This document shows positions 19,302-27,680 of a stretch of 64,000 nt of DNA, one piece after another. Positions within the stretch are counted from its first letter, which is position 1, and the number at the start of each line of letters is the position of its first letter. A program made the translations under genes and the position numbers. Below the pieces are notes generated by a model. The model was not told the origin of the DNA. It made no database searches and saw nothing but the letters and a program-made list of their open reading frames with translations. This DNA comes from CAVOHU01 sp963817885 (GTDB taxonomy: Bacteria > Acidobacteriota > Vicinamibacteria > Vicinamibacterales > JAKQTR01): positions 1,178,001 to 1,242,000 of the forward strand of contig CAWFQE010000002.1 of NCBI GenBank assembly GCA_963817885.1, written 5' to 3'.

Positions 19302-19952
19302 ATGACTCGATATTCTGGAGTGAGATTTTGGCCGCTCCTCGTCTCGAGGCGGATGCCGGCGGCGCTGGCCCTGGCGGCGGCCGTGGTCGCGGCCGGCGGC
19401 GCATCGGGTGTCGCGCGGCAGATGCCCGCCCCTTACGGGCTATATGTTCGAACCGACTGCGAGCTGAAGTCGACCTACTCGGAAGAAGCGAAATCGACCA
19501 CCGTTCAGCTGGCGCTCGCCCCGCCGGGCCCGGGCGACTTGCCGTCGGCCGCGTCGCTGGTGCTTCAGGCGCAGTTCGCCGGACGCCAGCCGATCAACCC
19601 TCCAGGCGCGATCAGCGTCCTCGCCCTGCCGGCCGCCAACGGCAATCCGAACACCGTGCGAGGCTTCGAGCTCGAGTTCATGATCGAGCGGGCCGATGCG
19701 AGCCCGGTCCGGCTGTTCTACTTCGGCCAGTCCTGGGGTGATGTGGGCTACGTGCCGGCCGGAGGAGAAGTCACGCGGGTCGTCTTCAGCATGAGCGTCG
19801 CGGATCTTCAGTCGCTCGTTCTGGCCCGGAAGGTCACCGGAACCGTGATGAACTCGGGTTTCGTGTTCACCGATCGGCACTTCGCGGCGCTGCGCCTGTT
19901 TGCGACGGCCATCGGCGTCCCGATCCCGTCCGACAAATCCCCGGAACGCTGA
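19302..19952 (+). CDS. Exported protein of unknown function
   Basis: A 216-aa protein. The ATG at 19,302 has AAAGGG about 5 bases upstream and precedes a signal peptide (LALAAAVVAAGGASGVARQ). The mature part looks like a beta-rich single domain with no motif I recognise; it has one Cys, in the segment RTDCELKSTYSEE. Upstream, TTGACA (19,209-19,214) is followed by CATACT (19,234-19,239), but the spacing of 19 is long, so the promoter is uncertain. It is convergent with the amidohydrolase gene. Confidence 0.6.
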   Translation: MTRYSGVRFWPLLVSRRMPAALALAAAVVAAGGASGVARQMPAPYGLYVRTDCELKSTYSEEAKSTTVQLALAPPGPGDLPSAASLVLQAQFAGRQPINPPGAISVLALPAANGNPNTVRGFELEFMIERADASPVRLFYFGQSWGDVGYVPAGGEVTRVVFSMSVADLQSLVLARKVTGTVMNSGFVFTDRHFAALRLFATAIGVPIPSDKSPER

Positions 19953-20049
19953 CCCGTCCAGGAAGCGGTCCGGACACGCACTCTGCCAACGGAGCGACGG
20001 ACCCGGGACTGCCGGGCCCGAGGTCCATCGCTCCTGAATAAAGAACGGC

Positions 20050-21297
20050 CTACCGCGAGCCGGATGCAGCCGGAACGTTCCAGCCGGTCTGCGGCAACCC
20101 CGGCACGACGCGCAAGGAGTTCTGGTAATAGACCTTGCGCAGCACATCGTCGGGGAGGTTCATCCCGTAGAGCTTCCAGAACGCGTGGTAGTCACGGTAG
20201 TAGTCGAAGTACTCGTCGCTCGTTTCGAACACGCGCCAGTAGTAGGGGAACTCGGACGGGGCGTACGAGTCCTTCCCGAAGAGCACCCGGTCCTGGTACT
20301 TGATGAAGAACTCGCGCGCGGCCTTCGGCTGGCGGCCGAAATCGTAGAGCACGGCCGACAGGTCCATCACCACGTTGGGCGTCTTGTCGAGGAACGCGGC
20401 GGCGCGGGCGAGGTTGTTGCCGTACCAGCCGAAGTGCGCGTTGATGAAGCGGGTCTTCGGATTGGCCAGGAACATCCGGTCGCGCTCGCCCATCAACTCC
20501 TCGAACGTGGGCTCGCCCTCCATGTAGTGCCGCCGGTCCTTGAAGAGCGCCAGTTCGAGCCATCGTTCGTTTTTCATGTCGAGCGGCGAGAAGAACTCCT
20601 GCGGCTCTGCGATGTGGATGAGGACCGGGATGTTGAGCCGTGCGCACAGGTCCCACACCGGTTTGAGCACCGGGTCGTCAACCTTCAGCCTCGTGCCGTC
20701 GGCCTTCTTCGCCTGCATCCCCAGGCCCTTGGCGATCTTGAGGGCGATCGCGCCGTTCTTGACGGCCTGCTCGAGGTCTGCGGTCGCCTTTTCGGCCCAC
20801 CCCGGGCCGCCGGCGCCGTTCCAGTTGACGTTGGCCATGACGCGGAAGCGATCCGGGTACTTGCTGCTGCGGATGTAGTCGACCTTCTGCTTGATGGCGT
20901 TCGGATCGGAGCCGCCGCTGAGGTTGACCAGCACGCGCAGGTTCAGCGCGTCCATTTCCTTGATCAGCTGTTCCACGGTTTCCGGGGTCGGACCGGTGTG
21001 GCTGTGGACGTCGACGACCGGGAACTTCGCCCTGGGCACGAGGTGCTCGCCGGTGACGAGGGTCGATCGCGGTTTGTAGTCCAGGATGGTTGGTGCGGGG
21101 AACTCGGGCGACTGGCACCGGCCCGGGCGGGTCTCGGTCGTTCCCGGAGGACATTGGCCGGGCGGGTACTGCGGGCCCGCCGACTGGCCGCGCTGGCCGC
21201 TCCCGCGTTGGGCGATGACGGCGCCGCTCGCCAGTCCGACCGCCGCGACACTTGCCACTGCAACGACCCACCGAGTCGGAATACTGATACGCAGCAT
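20050..21297 (-). CDS. Exported amidohydrolase family 2 (TIM-barrel metal-dependent hydrolase)
   Basis: A 415-aa protein with an N-terminal signal peptide (VVAVASVAAVGLASGAVIAQ) and a Gly/Pro-rich linker. The metal-binding HxH motif in VVDVHSHTGPT opens an amidohydrolase-2 (pfam04909-type) barrel; later HIAEPQEF and NAHFGWYGNN supply the further ligand His residues expected. Such enzymes hydrolyse or decarboxylate small cyclic or amide substrates; the substrate is unknown. The start at 21,297 has AGAGGA five bases upstream. TAGAAT on the minus strand (21,324-21,329) may be its -10. It is divergent from the argH-family gene. Confidence 0.82.
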   Translation of the reverse strand: MLRISIPTRWVVAVASVAAVGLASGAVIAQRGSGQRGQSAGPQYPPGQCPPGTTETRPGRCQSPEFPAPTILDYKPRSTLVTGEHLVPRAKFPVVDVHSHTGPTPETVEQLIKEMDALNLRVLVNLSGGSDPNAIKQKVDYIRSSKYPDRFRVMANVNWNGAGGPGWAEKATADLEQAVKNGAIALKIAKGLGMQAKKADGTRLKVDDPVLKPVWDLCARLNIPVLIHIAEPQEFFSPLDMKNERWLELALFKDRRHYMEGEPTFEELMGERDRMFLANPKTRFINAHFGWYGNNLARAAAFLDKTPNVVMDLSAVLYDFGRQPKAAREFFIKYQDRVLFGKDSYAPSEFPYYWRVFETSDEYFDYYRDYHAFWKLYGMNLPDDVLRKVYYQNSLRVVPGLPQTGWNVPAASGSR

Positions 21298-21412
21298 ATC
21301 GTTCCTCTTCTGAGGGCGCGGTCATTCTACCGCATCCTCCCGGCACGTGATTCGTGACATCCCGGATTCCCGGTGTGAACCATGGCGGTGGTACCGGACG
21401 ATCGTTCCCTTC

Positions 21413-21421
21413 TGGTATACT
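21413..21421 (+). promoter_or_regulatory. Extended -10 promoter of the argH-family gene
   Basis: TG-G-TATACT (21,413-21,421) matches the extended -10 pattern TGnTATAAT. No -35 is visible, as is common for extended -10 promoters. The ATG at 21,430 lies eight bases beyond and there is no Shine-Dalgarno, so the message is probably leaderless. Confidence 0.4.
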
Positions 21422-21429
21422 TCGCGACC

Positions 21430-22884
21430 ATGAGGTTCGCACCGGAGTACGTTCGCTTCGTATTGAACGAAAACTTCGAGGACGCCAAGCGACTCTTCCT
21501 CCCCCCGCTGATGGCGATGCACTACGCACATCTCGTGATGCTGCGCAGTCAGGAGATCCTCTCCGCGCACGACGCCCGCACCTTGCGCAATGCGCTGGAC
21601 TCGATCTCACAGGACCAGGTCCGCACGGTCACCTTCGACGGCACCTTCGAAGACCTGTTCTACTACGTGGAGGGTCTGCTCGTCGGCGCATGCGGGGAAG
21701 ACGTGGCGGGGAAGCTTCACACGGCCCGCAGCCGTAACGACATCGACATGACGCTGTACCGGATGGGGCAGCGGAGCCTCGTGCTCGATCTGCTGTCCGC
21801 CACGCTCGACCTGCGACGCGCGCTGGTGAAGGTGGCGGGCGACCACCGGGAGACCATCCTCCCGCTGCACACGCACACGCAGCCGGCCCAGCCGTCCACG
21901 GTGGCGCACTACCTGCTCGCCGTGATCGAGCAGCTCGAGCACGATGCCCGGCGCCTCGGGGCCGCCTACGAAACGACCAACCGCTGTCCGCTGGGCGCCT
22001 GTGCCATCACCGGCACCGGCTTTCCCATCGATCGGCACCTGACCAGCAAGCTGCTCGGATTCTCCTCGCCCACCCGCAACACGTACGGCAGCATCGCGAC
22101 GGTCGATTACCTGCTCGAGAACATCGCCGCCTCGGCGGTTGCGCTCGCCGACTTCGGACGTTTCGTCCAGGACCTGCTGCTGTGGTGCACGTCCGAGTTC
22201 CACTATCTCCGGCTCGGCGACGGTTTCGTCCAGGGCAGCAGCATCATGCCGCAGAAGCGGAACCCGGTCGCGATCGAGCACGCCCGCGGCATCACCAGCA
22301 AGGCGCTCGGCCAGGCGACCGCGGTCCTGCTGACCATCCACAACACGCCCTTCGGTGACATCGTGGACACCGAAGACGACCTGCAGCCGCTGGTCTACTC
22401 GACCTTCCGTGACGCGATCCGCGCGATCAGGCTGGTGGCCGCGGCCATGGAAACCGCCACCTTCGACCGGCCAGGTCTCGAGGCGCGCGCGGCCTCGGGC
22501 TGGATTACGATGACGGAACTGGCGGACACGCTGGTCCGCGAGCACGGGCTGTCGTTCCATATCGCGCACGACATCGCCGGGCGCCTGGTCGCGGCACGGC
22601 AGGCGGACCCGGCCGCGCGGCTGAGCGACGTGGTGCTCTCGGCGAGCCGGGAGCTGACCGGGACGCCGCTGCACTACACGGAGGATCAACTGGCGGAGAT
22701 CCTCAGCCCGCGGCACTTCGTCGAGATTCGACGGACCTACGGCGGGCCCGCGCCCGCTGAGACAACCCTGGCGCTCGAGGAGTCCCGGCGCCTTCTGGCC
22801 GAGGACGACCGCTGGCGCGCGGATCGACTGCAGCATCTCGCGGCAGCCGAGGCCGAACTGCGCGAACGGAGCGCGGCGCTGTGA
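21430..22884 (+). CDS. argH: Argininosuccinate lyase-family protein
   Basis: A 484-aa member of the fumarase/aspartase superfamily. The signature GSSIMPQKRNP, the HTARSRNDID segment and the HTHTQPAQPST segment correspond to the three conserved active-site regions of argininosuccinate lyase, which splits argininosuccinate to arginine and fumarate. Typical ArgH is about 460 aa. No other arginine genes are nearby, and the SRNDI (not SRNDQ) sequence marks a divergent subfamily, so a related lyase activity is possible. ATG 21,430 was preferred over an in-frame upstream start because the extended -10 lies between them. It overlaps the next small gene by GTGA. Confidence 0.75.
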   Translation: MRFAPEYVRFVLNENFEDAKRLFLPPLMAMHYAHLVMLRSQEILSAHDARTLRNALDSISQDQVRTVTFDGTFEDLFYYVEGLLVGACGEDVAGKLHTARSRNDIDMTLYRMGQRSLVLDLLSATLDLRRALVKVAGDHRETILPLHTHTQPAQPSTVAHYLLAVIEQLEHDARRLGAAYETTNRCPLGACAITGTGFPIDRHLTSKLLGFSSPTRNTYGSIATVDYLLENIAASAVALADFGRFVQDLLLWCTSEFHYLRLGDGFVQGSSIMPQKRNPVAIEHARGITSKALGQATAVLLTIHNTPFGDIVDTEDDLQPLVYSTFRDAIRAIRLVAAAMETATFDRPGLEARAASGWITMTELADTLVREHGLSFHIAHDIAGRLVAARQADPAARLSDVVLSASRELTGTPLHYTEDQLAEILSPRHFVEIRRTYGGPAPAETTLALEESRRLLAEDDRWRADRLQHLAAAEAELRERSAAL

Positions 22885-23006
22885 TCGACAAGAGCCGGCA
22901 GTACGACGAAACCGTGGATCGCCCGTGGGTATTCGCCGGCGCCCTGCTGCTGGAAGTCGTCGTCATCATCGCGCTCTGGGCATTCGGGCGGTACTTCGGA
23001 AGCTAA
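22881..23006 (+). CDS. 41-residue single-span membrane peptide
   Basis: A GTG start at 22,881 overlaps the argH-family stop (GTGA) and the frame ends at TAA 23,004-23,006. The peptide has a charged N-terminus (MIDKSRQYDETVDRPW), one membrane span (VFAGALLLEVVVIIALWAF) and a short GRYFGS tail. Coupled start, clean membrane topology and position 60 bases ahead of the symporter gene suggest a real gene. Small one-span proteins often accompany transporters, but no homologue is recognised, so any accessory role for the symporter is inference. Confidence 0.55.
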   Translation: MIDKSRQYDETVDRPWVFAGALLLEVVVIIALWAFGRYFGS

Positions 23007-23066
23007 TGCGTCTCGAGTCGGCGGCGTGCGGCGGTGGCGCCTGCGCGTCGGAGTGGGCGGTCACCG

Positions 23067-24773
23067 ATGCATCCGATTGACTGGTTCATCGTCGCGGTGT
23101 ACCTGACCTGGATCGTGTGGGACGGCATCCGCCGGACCAAGAGCAGCCGCGAGGTCGAAGGGTATTTCCTGGCCAACCGGAGCCTGCCGTGGTGGGCGGT
23201 CGGGCTCTCGGTCATGGCCACGCAGCTGAGCGCGGTCACGCTGGTCGGCACCACCGGCCAGGGGTACGCAGACGGCCTTCGGTTCGTGCAGTTCTACTTC
23301 GGCCTGCCGATCGCGATGGTGATCCTCTCGTTCACCGTCGTCCCATTCTTCTACCGCGCCCGCGTCTATACCGCCTACGAGTACCTGGAGAAGCGGTTCG
23401 ACTCCAAGACACGGGCGCTGACCAGCGTGTTCTTCCTGCTGTCGCGCGGTCTCTCGTGCGGCGTCACCATTTCGGCTCCCGCCCTCGTGCTGTCCATTGT
23501 GCTCGGCCTGAACCTCACGCTGACCGTGCTGCTCATCGCCGTGCCCACGTCGCTGTACACGATGTTCGGCGGAGTCCAGGCGGTGGCGTGGACCGATGTG
23601 AAGCAGATGGCGCTGGTCATCTCGGCGGTCGTGCTGGCCGTGATCATGCTGCTCGCCGGCCTGCCCCACGACGTGGGCATCGTTCAAGCCCTGCAGCTGG
23701 CCGGGAGCACCAGCCGGCTGAAGGCGGTGGACTTCACGTTCGACCTGACGCAGACCTACACGTTCTGGTCCGGGATCATCGGCGGCCTCTTCCTGATGCT
23801 CTCCTACTTCGGCTGCGATCAGAGCCAGGTGCAGCGCTACCTCACCTCGAAGTCGATCGCCGAAGGCCGCAGCTCGCTGATGATGAGCGCCTACGTGAAG
23901 ATTCCGCTCCAGGCCCTGATCCTGCTGATGGGCGTGCTGGTGTTCGTCTTCTACCTGTTCAACCAGCCGCCCATGCTCTTCAACCCGGCACAGCAGGCCC
24001 GGGTGGAGGCCAGTCCCCGCGCGGCCGAGTACGCCGGCCTCGAGCGCGAGTTCGGCTCGGCGTTCGAGAACCGGCGCGCGGCGGCCATCGCGCTGGCCGC
24101 CGCCGACAGACAGGACGATCAGGCTGCGGCGGCGCCCGCCAAAGAGGCACTGGTCGCGAGCGATGCCCGGCTGAAGGGGGTTCGCGACCGTGCGGCGGTG
24201 CTGGTGCGCGAGGTGAGCGGCGACAGCAAGTACAACGACGTCAACTACGTCTTCCCCACCTTCGTCACCACGCGCCTGCCCATGGGCCTGGTCGGCGTGC
24301 TGATCGCCGCCATCATCGCAGCGGCCATGTCGGCCAGCTCGGCCGAGATGAACGCGCTGGCGACGACGACGGTGATCGACGTCTACAGGCGGCACCTGGT
24401 CCGCGAAGCCTCTGATTCGCACTACCTGCTGATCTCCAAGGTGGCCACGGGATTCTGGGGATTGTTCGCCGCCGGCGTGGCTCTCTATGCGGTCAGCCTC
24501 GGGTCGCTCATCGAAGTGGTCAACCGATTCGGTTCGTTCTTCTACGGCTCGCTGCTTGGCGTGTTCGTGCTGGCCATCGGCACGAAGCGCGCGACGGGAC
24601 GGGGCGCCTTCTGGGGGCTGATCGCCGGCATGGTGGCCGTCGCCATCGTCGCCTTCGGCACTTCGGTCTCGTTTCTCTGGCACAACGTCGTCGGCGTGGT
24701 CGTCGTCGTGGTGGTTGGTATGGCGCTGAGCTACACGGATCGCCCGCAGCCGCAGCCGGCCCCTTCGTCGTAG
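23067..24773 (+). CDS. Sodium:solute symporter (SSS family)
   Basis: A 568-aa membrane protein with about 13 spans. It opens with the SSS signature (PWWAVGLSVMATQLSAVTLVG, residues 41-61) and has the conserved MFGGVQAVAWTDVKQ and AIIAAAMSASSAEMNAL regions. These transporters couple Na+ entry to uptake of sugars, amino acids or carboxylates. A long hydrophilic, alanine- and charge-rich loop (about 305-393) separates two spans. ATG 23,067 was preferred over an upstream in-frame start because it directly precedes the first span. Position before the lyase-like gene suggests uptake of a degradation product; the substrate is not determinable. Confidence 0.88.
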   Translation: MHPIDWFIVAVYLTWIVWDGIRRTKSSREVEGYFLANRSLPWWAVGLSVMATQLSAVTLVGTTGQGYADGLRFVQFYFGLPIAMVILSFTVVPFFYRARVYTAYEYLEKRFDSKTRALTSVFFLLSRGLSCGVTISAPALVLSIVLGLNLTLTVLLIAVPTSLYTMFGGVQAVAWTDVKQMALVISAVVLAVIMLLAGLPHDVGIVQALQLAGSTSRLKAVDFTFDLTQTYTFWSGIIGGLFLMLSYFGCDQSQVQRYLTSKSIAEGRSSLMMSAYVKIPLQALILLMGVLVFVFYLFNQPPMLFNPAQQARVEASPRAAEYAGLEREFGSAFENRRAAAIALAAADRQDDQAAAAPAKEALVASDARLKGVRDRAAVLVREVSGDSKYNDVNYVFPTFVTTRLPMGLVGVLIAAIIAAAMSASSAEMNALATTTVIDVYRRHLVREASDSHYLLISKVATGFWGLFAAGVALYAVSLGSLIEVVNRFGSFFYGSLLGVFVLAIGTKRATGRGAFWGLIAGMVAVAIVAFGTSVSFLWHNVVGVVVVVVVGMALSYTDRPQPQPAPSS

Positions 24774-24865
24774 GCCCCTCGCGGACCGCTTGTCCCCCGA
24801 AAGCCGGCGTCAGCATGCCGGCCGTCGTGCCAGATCTGGCTTGCCCCCTGGACGGAGGACTTGGC

Positions 24866-27505
24866 ATGAGGTGGCTCACGGTCCCTCTTGTTGCCTGCCT
24901 GATTCTCTGCACGGGTGTCGCGGCCTCTGGTGCGCCTGGCACGACGAGAGTCGCGTTGCGCGTGGAACGGCCGGCCGAGGGGGCACCGCTCACATTCGGC
25001 CTGCCCTTCCCCAAGGACGCGCTCGACTCGCCGGACCATGTCCGTGTCCTGACTCCCGACGGCCGCGAGATTCCTTCGCAGACGACCGAAGTGACATCGT
25101 GGGAGCCCGCATCGGGCAGCGTGAAGTGGTTGTGGGTGTTCTTCTTCGCGACACGGTCGGACGCGTATGTCCTCGAGTTCGGCCCGGCGGTTCGCCGGGC
25201 GGCGTACACGGGCGATCGCGTCGTCGTCTTCAACAATCAGCGCGAGCGCGGCGGGAGCGAGATCACGACGGGGCCCCTTCGCCTGACCATCAGGCAGGGC
25301 GAAGGCGGCTTCATCGCACGGGCGGAACTGGACCAGAAGCGCGACGGCTTCTCCGCCGGCGACCTCATCGCCGAGTCGAACGACGCACGGGGATCGTTTG
25401 TCGACGTCCTCGACGAGGCGGGCATCGACCGATCGAAGGCGGTGATCATCCGGACGTCCATCGAGAAGGGATCCGGCCCGCTCCACGCCATCCTTCGCGT
25501 GGACGGTGAGTACCGCTACGGCCGGGCGGACAACAATCCATCGCCCTTCACGCTCCGCATTCACGCCTACGCCGGGAAGTCGTACGTCAGAGTGCTGCAC
25601 ACGTTCGTGTACACCGGCGTGCCGGACAAGCACCGCCCGCAGGAAGGTGAGTATCCGCACGTGGCGACGCAGGCCGAGAACCTGATCGTGGCCGATCGGT
25701 CGGACGACGGCTGGAAGATCCCCCGTGATCGGCTGGCAAGCATAGGCCTCGCGCTCGACCTCAAGCTGTCCGGAACGCGGCGCATCCTGACCGGATTGAA
25801 CGATGGCCGCTGGTGGGAAGACGGCCGGACGCGGATGGCCGGCCAGCAGATCGCCGCCGGCGACATCTCGCTGCTGCAGACCGGACCGGATCCGAGCCGA
25901 ACGGTCCCTGTGCCCGAATCCTCTCCTGCCTCACGCCTGGGCGGGTTCATCGCTCGGCTGGCGGATGGCGGGCGCACGGTCGACCAGACCGAGCGCGCCG
26001 AAGGCTGGATGGACGTCGCGGACGATACGCGCGGCGTGGCCGTCGGACTCCTGAACTTCGTCGAGGAATACCCGAAGGAGATTCGGGCGGCGAACGACAA
26101 CCGGCTGACGGCGTTCCTGTGGTCGCCGCAGGCTGAGCCGATGAGCTTCGCCCGGGTATCGAACGACCCGGGGCAGGAGGGCGCGATCGAGAACTGGGCG
26201 CAGGGAACGGCCAAGACCAGTGAGCTGTGCCTGTTCTTCCACGCGGCCGGCGGGCCGCCCGAGCAGCTTGCCACGACGATGAGGTCGTTGTTGCACCCGC
26301 CCGTCGCGCATGCCAGCCCGAGCTGGTACGGCGCCAGCGGCGTGTACGGGCAGTTCGCCGCCCGCTCGACGGCGTTCCCTGATCTGGAGCGCGGCATCGA
26401 CTACAAGTTCGACTGGTGGCTGTTCAACCAGCGATGGATGCCCTGGTTCGGCATGTTCGACTACGGCGACGGCAAGCTCTACTTCGACAACGAGAAGTGG
26501 GATGTCTGGAGCCAGAACGAGCCGGCGGAAGATTTCGAGCTCTGGGTGCAGTTCATGCGCACGGGCGACGCGCGCATCTACACGGCCGCCCAGGCGTTCG
26601 CCCGCCATTCGATGGACGTCGACAACATTCACTGGCCCGCCAGTCCGGTATATGTCGGGGACTCCAACTACCCGCTCGACTACTGGAAGCTCGCCAAAGA
26701 GCCTCGCGGATCGAACTACATCGGCATCGGCCGGCGCCACGCGCCGCAGCACTGGCAGCACGTCCTGAGCGCCCACGTGTGGGTGCAGGGCTGGCTGGCG
26801 GACTACTACCTGGCAGCGGACCATCGAGGTCTGGACATCGCCATCCAGACGGCGGACATGCACCTGCGCCGCATCTGGGGCGAGCACGGCCTCACGGGCA
26901 GGCGCCTGTATCTGGCCGCCTGGAACCTGACGCAGGTCTGGGACGCAACCAAGGACGCGCGCTACCAGCGCGAGCTGCAGGACCTGGTGGAACGCATGCT
27001 GCGGGTGCAGGAGCGCGAGCAGGGCGGCAGCCTGGTCATGGATCGATTCGGCTACGCCAACGTGTACGTCACGCACGGCCTCTCGGAGTACCTGTCGATG
27101 ACGGGCGACGCCCGGGTCCGCGCGGCGCTCATCCGTCACGCCAGGGTGATGCGGGATCTGGAGCCGCTGAATCACCAGATGGAATCCTACCTGTCGAGCC
27201 TTCACAGCCTGTCGATTGGCTACGACCTGACGGGGGACGCCAGCTTCCTGGCGCAGATGCGGCGGCGGATGGAGGTCATGAACACCGACCCGATCGCGCG
27301 CCCGATCGATGACACGTGGACTCAACACGATCTGGCCCAGGCGCTCGAGAAAGCCAGCCGTCTCCCTGCCGACCCGAACCGCCGCAATGGCAGGGGGTTG
27401 TGGACGATCACGAACGGGCTTCGCGTCTTCGGCTGGACGCACGGATTCACCCTCCCCTGGTGCCTGTCCACGCTGGAACGTGCCGCCCCGGCGGGTTCGC
27501 GTTGA
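24866..27505 (+). CDS. Exported exo-rhamnogalacturonan-lyase-like protein (PcRGLX/YetA type)
   Basis: An 879-aa protein with a signal peptide (WLTVPLVACLILCTGVAASG). The N-terminal beta domain (about 30-130) has the FGLPFPKDALDSPDHVRVL and SVKWLWVFF patterns seen in the RIFT-barrel domain of PcRGLX/YetA-like proteins. A central beta sandwich and a C-terminal alpha/alpha toroid (about 550-850) follow. The family includes lyases that cleave rhamnogalacturonan from chain ends, but many members are untested. GGAGG at 24,854-24,858 supports ATG 24,866. The next TonB receptor's -35 overlaps its stop codon. Family assignment is from memory of the domain pattern. Confidence 0.6.
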   Translation: MRWLTVPLVACLILCTGVAASGAPGTTRVALRVERPAEGAPLTFGLPFPKDALDSPDHVRVLTPDGREIPSQTTEVTSWEPASGSVKWLWVFFFATRSDAYVLEFGPAVRRAAYTGDRVVVFNNQRERGGSEITTGPLRLTIRQGEGGFIARAELDQKRDGFSAGDLIAESNDARGSFVDVLDEAGIDRSKAVIIRTSIEKGSGPLHAILRVDGEYRYGRADNNPSPFTLRIHAYAGKSYVRVLHTFVYTGVPDKHRPQEGEYPHVATQAENLIVADRSDDGWKIPRDRLASIGLALDLKLSGTRRILTGLNDGRWWEDGRTRMAGQQIAAGDISLLQTGPDPSRTVPVPESSPASRLGGFIARLADGGRTVDQTERAEGWMDVADDTRGVAVGLLNFVEEYPKEIRAANDNRLTAFLWSPQAEPMSFARVSNDPGQEGAIENWAQGTAKTSELCLFFHAAGGPPEQLATTMRSLLHPPVAHASPSWYGASGVYGQFAARSTAFPDLERGIDYKFDWWLFNQRWMPWFGMFDYGDGKLYFDNEKWDVWSQNEPAEDFELWVQFMRTGDARIYTAAQAFARHSMDVDNIHWPASPVYVGDSNYPLDYWKLAKEPRGSNYIGIGRRHAPQHWQHVLSAHVWVQGWLADYYLAADHRGLDIAIQTADMHLRRIWGEHGLTGRRLYLAAWNLTQVWDATKDARYQRELQDLVERMLRVQEREQGGSLVMDRFGYANVYVTHGLSEYLSMTGDARVRAALIRHARVMRDLEPLNHQMESYLSSLHSLSIGYDLTGDASFLAQMRRRMEVMNTDPIARPIDDTWTQHDLAQALEKASRLPADPNRRNGRGLWTITNGLRVFGWTHGFTLPWCLSTLERAAPAGSR

Positions 27506-27530
27506 CTCGCGGGATCGCGCAGCGTATAGT
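27502..27530 (+). promoter_or_regulatory. Strong sigma70-type promoter of TonB receptor 1
   Basis: TTGACT (27,502-27,507) and TATAGT (27,525-27,530) are separated by exactly 17 bases, each matching consensus at five of six positions. The -35 overlaps the stop codon of the lyase-like gene. Transcription would begin near 27,537, leaving a 5' leader of about 144 bases before ATG 27,681. This is the best promoter match in the window. Confidence 0.6.
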
Positions 27531-27680
27531 TCGGCTGGCTCGGTGCCACAGCCTCCAGGCCGCATCCTTGCGGCAGGCGCGGGTTCTCGGCATTTGCGGC
27601 CGGTGGAAGCCTTGCCGGCATTCCGGATCTCATCCTCACTGGCTACTCGTTCGTGATCTGAACCCCGGAAGGAGCTGGAG

